From: a virus
Reading direction: 5' to 3' (one strand)
IMG/VR virus record: IMGVR_UViG_3300048592_000033
Location: 1-25,245 of that record
DNA: 25,245 nucleotides
In this document: piece after piece, positions 22,020 to 25,245 of the stretch
Numbering within the stretch: the stretch's first letter is position 1
Layout: every line of letters starts with the position of its first letter
Program-made: the position numbers and the translations under genes
Notes under the pieces: model-generated
What the model was told of the DNA's origin: nothing
Databases searched by the model: none
Seen by the model: only the letters and a program-made list of their open reading frames with translations

Positions 22020-22442
22020 ATGAGACACGTTATCAATATAAAAACTGGTGATACAACTATCGAGCCGGATGCACCAATTATTCCCATTCCATTTTCTGAC
22101 ATCACGCACGAAAAACGAAGCGAAATTATCAAAGCCCGCAACGCCACCATAACAGGTGGCTTTACCTACCTTAACAAGACCATCGACTCTGACCGTGACT
22201 CAGTTATGTCCATCACCGGGGCGGGGGTGGCTGCACTGGCCGCAAAGGCTTCAGGGCTTCCTTACAGTGTCACATGGACGTGCGCAGACGATAGCACCAT
22301 CGTTCTAGACGCTGACGGCGTACTCGGCATGGTTGTATCGCTTGCAATGTTTGCCGACGCACAACACGCCAAGGCTCGACCACTGAAGGACGCGATCAGG
22401 GACGCGAAGACTCCCGAGGACATTGGCAGGGTGGTGTGGTGA
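22020..22442 (+). CDS. DUF4376 protein (fibre-linked)
   Basis: The protein has 140 residues. H-E-K-R-S-E-I-I-K-A-R-N-A-T-I-T-G-G-F-T-Y followed by D-S-D-R-D-S-V and the ending L-K-D-A-I-R-D-A-K-T-P-E-D-I-G-R-V-V-W is the DUF4376 pattern. This domain accompanies tail fibres and is often fused to or beside fibre assembly proteins. Its role may be fibre folding or attachment. ATG 22020 has AGGGA at 22011-22015, and an upstream Met at 21963 falls within the fibre gene. It overlaps the next gene by three bases (TGATG region). Confidence 0.8.
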   Translation: MRHVINIKTGDTTIEPDAPIIPIPFSDITHEKRSEIIKARNATITGGFTYLNKTIDSDRDSVMSITGAGVAALAAKASGLPYSVTWTCADDSTIVLDADGVLGMVVSLAMFADAQHAKARPLKDAIRDAKTPEDIGRVVW

Positions 22443-22771
22443 TGCAGTTCGACGACATCAACAACGCCCGTCAACTCTTATCAAACTGGCAGCATTGGGT
22501 GCCATTCGCGGCCCTGATGGTGCGTGATTCAGCCCCGCCGAATCGACCAATGACAACCAGAATCATCGAGCAAGCATTTGTCGCTGCAATCGCCGGGGGC
22601 GGGTCGGCCTACGGGGTCAGCAACAGCCTGCAGGCTGTACACGACGAGCAGATCAGGACGCTACGAGTCCAGGCCGACACCAGCAACCGAGAACTGCGCG
22701 AACAGGTTCGGGACAGCGAGATCCGGCTGACGGCGCAGATCGTTGAGCTAAGGTCAAGGCAGTTGAAATGA
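22442..22771 (+). CDS. small membrane-associated coiled-coil protein
   Basis: In this 109-residue protein a weakly hydrophobic Ala/Gly segment (Q-A-F-V-A-A-I-A-G-G-G-S-A-Y, about 46-59) is followed by a charged coiled coil to the end (L-R-V-Q-A-D-T-S-N-R-E-L-R-E-Q-V). The plan 'one membrane segment plus coil' beside an endolysin resembles lysis accessory or spanin-like proteins, but no family is certain. ATG 22442 overlaps the DUF4376 stop. It overlaps endolysin by ATGA. Confidence 0.6.
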   Translation: MQFDDINNARQLLSNWQHWVPFAALMVRDSAPPNRPMTTRIIEQAFVAAIAGGGSAYGVSNSLQAVHDEQIRTLRVQADTSNRELREQVRDSEIRLTAQIVELRSRQLK

Positions 22772-23253
22772 GCGAACCAGCCTGGGTCATCGAGGCGCGC
22801 AAGCATATCGGCCTGAAGGAAATCCCCGGTCCACGGAATGAGCCAAAGATTCTCGGCTGGTGGAAGAAGATCAAGCGCGGCGGCATCAAGAGCGACGAGG
22901 TGCCGTGGTGCGCTGCCTTCGTCGGCGGCTGCCTTGAGGAAGTCGGGATTATCTCAAGCCGCTTTGAATCAGCACGTTCCTACATGACATGGGGCATTCC
23001 GTTGAGTCAGCCGGTGCCGGGCTGCATTGCGGTATTCAGCCGGGCCGGTGGCGGGCATGTCGGGTTTGTGGTGGCCGATGACGGAGAGCGGCGCCTGTTG
23101 ATCCTGGGCGGAAACCAGAAAGATCAAGTCAGTATCGCCCCGTTCGAGAAAAGCCGGGTGATGGGCTATCGGTGGCCGCGTGCAGTACCGATCACCGACC
23201 GCACGCTGCGCGTCATTGGCAGCACTCAAGCAAGTTCAACCAACGAAGCATAG
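22768..23253 (+). CDS. endolysin, TIGR02594-type peptidase
   Basis: The protein has 161 residues. E-V-P-W-C-A-A-F-V-G (C48), G-G-G-H-V-G-F-V (H97) and L-G-G-N-Q-K-D-Q-V (N116) form the Cys-His-Asn triad and motifs of the TIGR02594 (NlpC/P60-CHAP-like) phage family. It would cut peptidoglycan peptide bonds to release virions. No signal peptide is present, so it needs a holin. The likely holin follows at 23263. Confidence 0.85.
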   Translation: MSEPAWVIEARKHIGLKEIPGPRNEPKILGWWKKIKRGGIKSDEVPWCAAFVGGCLEEVGIISSRFESARSYMTWGIPLSQPVPGCIAVFSRAGGGHVGFVVADDGERRLLILGGNQKDQVSIAPFEKSRVMGYRWPRAVPITDRTLRVIGSTQASSTNEA

Positions 23254-23262
23254 GAGCAAGAC

Positions 23263-23499
23263 ATGGACTATCAAACCAAAGCCGCAACCCAAAGCATGGG
23301 GGTCGTCACCCAACTTCTCGCCATCGTCGTTGCCATGCTGATGATGGCCGGCGTCGATATTTCGGCCGAGGTCGCCAACATCCCGGCGCAAGTTGCATCG
23401 CTGGTTGACGGCGGTACGCTGCTCGGCCTGCAAGTGGCCGCGCTGTACGGGCGACTGCGCGCGAACAAGCGCATCACCGGCATTTTCAAGGCCGAATGA
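23263..23499 (+). CDS. holin-like small membrane protein
   Basis: In this 78-residue protein one clear hydrophobic segment (V-V-T-Q-L-L-A-I-V-V-A-M-L-M-M-A-G-V, about 14-31) is followed by a second weaker one (G-T-L-L-G-L-Q-V-A-A-L-Y-G) and a basic C terminus. Size, topology and place after an endolysin suggest a holin. No established holin family is recognised. AGGAG precedes ATG 23263. It overlaps the nuclease gene by ATGA. Confidence 0.6.
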   Translation: MDYQTKAATQSMGVVTQLLAIVVAMLMMAGVDISAEVANIPAQVASLVDGGTLLGLQVAALYGRLRANKRITGIFKAE

Positions 23500-23837
23500 G
23501 CTACGTCTACCGCCACGTCACGGTCGAGCGCGTCATCGACGGCGATACAGTCTGCATGGTGGTGGACCTGGGCAACAAAATCACCTGGCGCGAGAACTTC
23601 CGCCTGATGGGGATCGACACGCCGGAGCGCGGGCAGGATGGCTATGTCGAGGCGACGGATTACCTCAAGCGGTTGCTGCTGCTGCCGCTGGCACGCATTG
23701 AAACCCACAAGCCCGACAAGTTCGGGAGGTGGCTGGCCGACATTTATCTCGATGCCGACAACGGCGGCGAGTTGCATGTGAACCGGCTGATGGTGGTCGA
23801 GGGCCATGCCGTTGAATATTTCGGGGGCAAGAAATGA
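23496..23837 (+). CDS. staphylococcal-nuclease-like (SNase) protein
   Basis: The protein has 113 residues. V-I-D-G-D-T (D17), R-L-M-G-I-D-T-P-E (R36, D41, E44) and F-G-R-W-L-A-D-I-Y (R78) carry all the metal-binding and catalytic residues of thermonuclease. It would cleave DNA or RNA with calcium. No signal peptide is seen. It sits between holin-like and lipoprotein genes, each joined by ATGA overlaps. Possible roles are degrading host DNA at lysis or processing nucleic acid in packaging. Confidence 0.85.
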   Translation: MSYVYRHVTVERVIDGDTVCMVVDLGNKITWRENFRLMGIDTPERGQDGYVEATDYLKRLLLLPLARIETHKPDKFGRWLADIYLDADNGGELHVNRLMVVEGHAVEYFGGKK

Positions 23838-23995
23838 AAACCGTGCTGGTGATTATGTTGCTGCTGTTGGCCGGGTGCGGATCGCTGCCCAGCATGAAGG
23901 CGTGCCACAAGGTTGAGTACACGCGCATCGGGGCTGACATTCACATCGAGGCCGACTGCCGGGCACCTATCGGCGGAAGCCTGCCGGGGCTGTAA
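23834..23995 (+). CDS. 53-residue lipoprotein
   Basis: Translation from ATG 23834 gives M-K-T-V-L-V-I-M-L-L-L-L-A-G-C: a basic start, hydrophobic core and lipobox L-A-G-C with C15 as the lipidated Cys. The mature part is about 39 residues with two further Cys (C24, C42). ATGA overlap with the nuclease and TAATG with the next gene support a real gene. It would sit in the host envelope. It may be an outer spanin, although it is not Pro-rich and no overlapping Rz-type gene is present. Confidence 0.75.
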   Translation: MKTVLVIMLLLLAGCGSLPSMKACHKVEYTRIGADIHIEADCRAPIGGSLPGL

Positions 23996-24411
23996 TGCCA
24001 TTCGTTTCCCCGTACAGTAATCCAAAGGTGATGCTGCTCAACGACCGGGCAGAAAAACCGTGGATCATGCTTGAACAACTTGTCTTCGATAGCGAGACAA
24101 CCGGAGAAACGCATATTGTGCCAAAGCATTTCAGGCATGACGGCGCTTCGCTTCCTGCTGCTGTGGTGCTGTTGCCGGTGGCCGGGCCGCTGCTGTTCAT
24201 GCGCTACTTCGGCAAAGGCGTGTTCCAGGGCTTCCGCGAGGGTACGCTACACGACTGGATGCGCACACCGGACGAGAACGGGCAAACGCCCGTTCCGGCC
24301 AAGGTCGCGCACATGGTTTTCCGCGAAGCCCTGTATGCGGCTGGCTATCCGCCAGACCTGTGCGAAACCTATTACGCGGCCGTTGTCGCATTTAACTCAG
24401 GCGAACCATGA
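23995..24411 (+). CDS. DUF1353 family protein
   Basis: The protein has 138 residues. F-R-H-D-G-A-S-L-P-A-A (about 46-56), T-L-H-D-W-M-R-T-P (about 84-92) and the later F-R-E-A-L-Y-A-A-G-Y are the three characteristic blocks of DUF1353, with the H-D pair conserved. The family is common near phage lysis genes and has no agreed activity. A peptidase-like metal site has been suggested by its shape, but I do not claim it. The start overlaps the lipoprotein stop by one base. Confidence 0.85.
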   Translation: MPFVSPYSNPKVMLLNDRAEKPWIMLEQLVFDSETTGETHIVPKHFRHDGASLPAAVVLLPVAGPLLFMRYFGKGVFQGFREGTLHDWMRTPDENGQTPVPAKVAHMVFREALYAAGYPPDLCETYYAAVVAFNSGEP

Positions 24412-24599
24412 TCTGCGTATCCTGCAAGGCATGCCTGACCTTCCGCAAGCTGCTCGATTGCCCGGATGAAGACGACGCCATCAGGATTGCAAAGGCGCGC
24501 ATGAAGGCGGCGGCGATGCAGATTGCGCTTGATCTGCAGGCCGAAGGCTACAAGGTTGAGCTTGAGGTGGATTACCTTGTCGCATACGAGACGAACTAG
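24408..24599 (+). CDS. small Cys-rich hypothetical protein
   Basis: The protein has 63 residues. C3, C6, C9 and C18 in M-I-C-V-S-C-K-A-C suggest a small metal site. The rest is one amphipathic helix (A-K-A-R-M-K-A-A-A-M-Q-I-A-L-D-L-Q-A-E-G) and a strand. It overlaps DUF1353 by ATGA and is the last gene of the plus-strand late operon. No family is known to me. Confidence 0.65.
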   Translation: MICVSCKACLTFRKLLDCPDEDDAIRIAKARMKAAAMQIALDLQAEGYKVELEVDYLVAYETN

Positions 24600-24630
24600 C
24601 TGGCCACAAAATGGCGCGTTTAGCTGGCGC

Positions 24631-24691
24631 GGGCTGCGCATTGTAACGCAATCTAGGATGAGCCAACCCTCGGCAGGCTCTTGCGCAGCCC
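24631..24691. repeat. 10-bp inverted repeat at the convergent junction
   Basis: GGGCTGCGCA (24631-24640) is an exact reverse complement of TGCGCAGCCC (24682-24691), 41 bases apart. It overlaps the 3' end of the minus-strand gene. There is no T-run on either side, so it is not a clear terminator. It may be a long hairpin that separates converging transcripts. Confidence 0.5.
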
Positions 24692-24955
24692 TTCCAGTGT
24701 CTTCGACCATCCGATGCGCGCCTTCCACGGTTTTCCGTCAACAGTTACGCGAAAACAATCTACGCGATTTGTCTTGAAAAACTCCATCACATGCACGTCA
24801 TGCCCAAAGTCGAAGCTCTCGATGATGATGCGGCGGCGTAGTTCGGGCAATTCTGGCACGCGCTCAGGTGCGGGACGCTCCATCCTGGCGGCGTCCCTGC
24901 CTGCCCGCATCCGGGCTAATGTTTCCTTGCTGCGTCTGGTTTTTCTGTAGGCCAT
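24653..24955 (-). CDS. hypothetical phage protein, minus strand
   Basis: This 100-residue protein is very basic at the start (MAYRKTRRSKETLARMRAGR). It is followed by P-E-L-R-R-R-I-I-I-E-S-F-D-F-G and V-D-G-K-P-W-K-A-R-I-G-W-S-K-T-L-E-G-L. The last block recurs in uncharacterised phage proteins. On the minus strand AAGG precedes ATG by a few bases, supporting the start. It lies downstream of the partial zinc-motif gene and probably shares its transcript. Function is unknown. Confidence 0.65.
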   Translation of the reverse strand: MAYRKTRRSKETLARMRAGRDAARMERPAPERVPELPELRRRIIIESFDFGHDVHVMEFFKTNRVDCFRVTVDGKPWKARIGWSKTLEGLRKSLPRVGSS

Positions 24956-24976
24956 ATACCTTGCAAGCTCCGTATA

Positions 24977-25245
24977 TTATTTGTTCGGCACCTGCGGTGC
25001 GTGCATGTCCGCATAGTCCGCAACAAGCTGCCTCTGGTCTTCAAACGGCTGGGCGCAGTAGCCTAGTTCCTCCAGCGAAAAACTCAGGTCTGCGCACCGT
25101 TCGCACATGAATTTCGGGGCCAGTGGTATCTCGCCATCCTCGCCATAAATCCGGCATTCGATGTCGCTCTCTGGCACCTTCACCCGTGGCACCTCGCAGC
25201 AGGTATCGCCAACCGCAATTTTCTCGCCGCAGCTACAGCATTTCC
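24977..25245 (-). CDS. zinc-motif protein, 5' end beyond the window
   Basis: A minus-strand frame is open to the edge of the window. It reads K-C-C-S-C-G-E-K-I-A-V-G-D-T-C-C-E-V-P-R before the internal GTG at 25192, so that GTG is not the start. The C-x2-C with later M-C-E-R-C forms a likely zinc ribbon of the kind 'C-x-x-C-G-E-x-I-x-x-G-D'. It ends H-A-P-Q-V-P-N-K. About 89 residues are visible. It is transcribed toward the late operon. Its function is unknown; the family is common in phage early regions. Confidence 0.7.
   Translation of the reverse strand, partial: KCCSCGEKIAVGDTCCEVPRVKVPESDIECRIYGEDGEIPLAPKFMCERCADLSFSLEELGYCAQPFEDQRQLVADYADMHAPQVPNK

Noticed and set aside
1-25245. CRISPR arrays, IS elements, integrase, attachment sites
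   Set aside because: I found no regularly spaced repeats, no transposase-like frame and no recombinase or tRNA end that would support them.

Overview
The window is the late half of a tailed double-stranded DNA phage or prophage, probably a short-tailed (podovirus-like) phage of a Gram-negative, proteobacterial-type host. The evidence is an ordered set of terminase, portal, scaffold, coat, head-tail adaptor, tail hub, ejection-protein and tail-fibre genes with no tape-measure, tail-tube or sheath gene. There is also a lysis region with an endolysin, a small membrane protein and a lipobox lipoprotein. Base composition is moderately GC-rich with purine-rich ribosome binding sites. No integrase, repressor, tRNA gene or CRISPR array is visible, so lifestyle cannot be decided from this window.

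Layout. (1) Positions 1-2350 hold the end of the early/middle region: the tail end of an upstream gene, a DUF7220-like membrane protein, a replication-protein-like C-terminal domain, a small DNA-binding-type protein, a NinB-like recombination protein, a winged-helix protein and a zinc-finger protein resembling late antiterminator Q. Most are joined by 1-4 base overlaps. (2) Positions 2351-2839 hold no convincing gene. They contain a near-consensus promoter, a structured leader and a rho-independent terminator. (3) Positions 2840-8212 hold the packaging and head-assembly genes: small Cys protein, TerS, TerL, linker gene, portal, small gene and scaffold. (4) Positions 8224-14514 hold the coat protein, an inserted homing-endonuclease gene, structural proteins, a Rossmann-like protein, a gp6-like adaptor and a gp10-like tail hub. 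(5) Positions 14514-20710 hold a chimeric-looking virion protein, an RNA-structured spacer, a tail accessory gene, a GNAT-like gene and three or four ejection-type proteins. (6) Positions 20837-24599 hold the tail fibre, a DUF4376 protein, the lysis cluster, a staphylococcal-nuclease-like protein, a lipoprotein, a DUF1353 protein and a small Cys protein. (7) Positions 24653-25245 hold two genes on the minus strand, converging on the late operon; one is cut by the window edge.

How it works together. The Q-like gene, the strong promoter just after it, a leader of about 370 nt without a gene, and a terminator in front of the first late gene match the plan of the lambdoid pR'-tR' late switch. Rho-independent terminators then recur throughout the late operon (about 7141, 9884, 13015, 15656 and 20773, plus one inside a gene at 16226). 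That makes sense if late transcription is antiterminated. This regulatory reading is inference from layout and sequence; the hairpins and promoter boxes themselves are directly visible.
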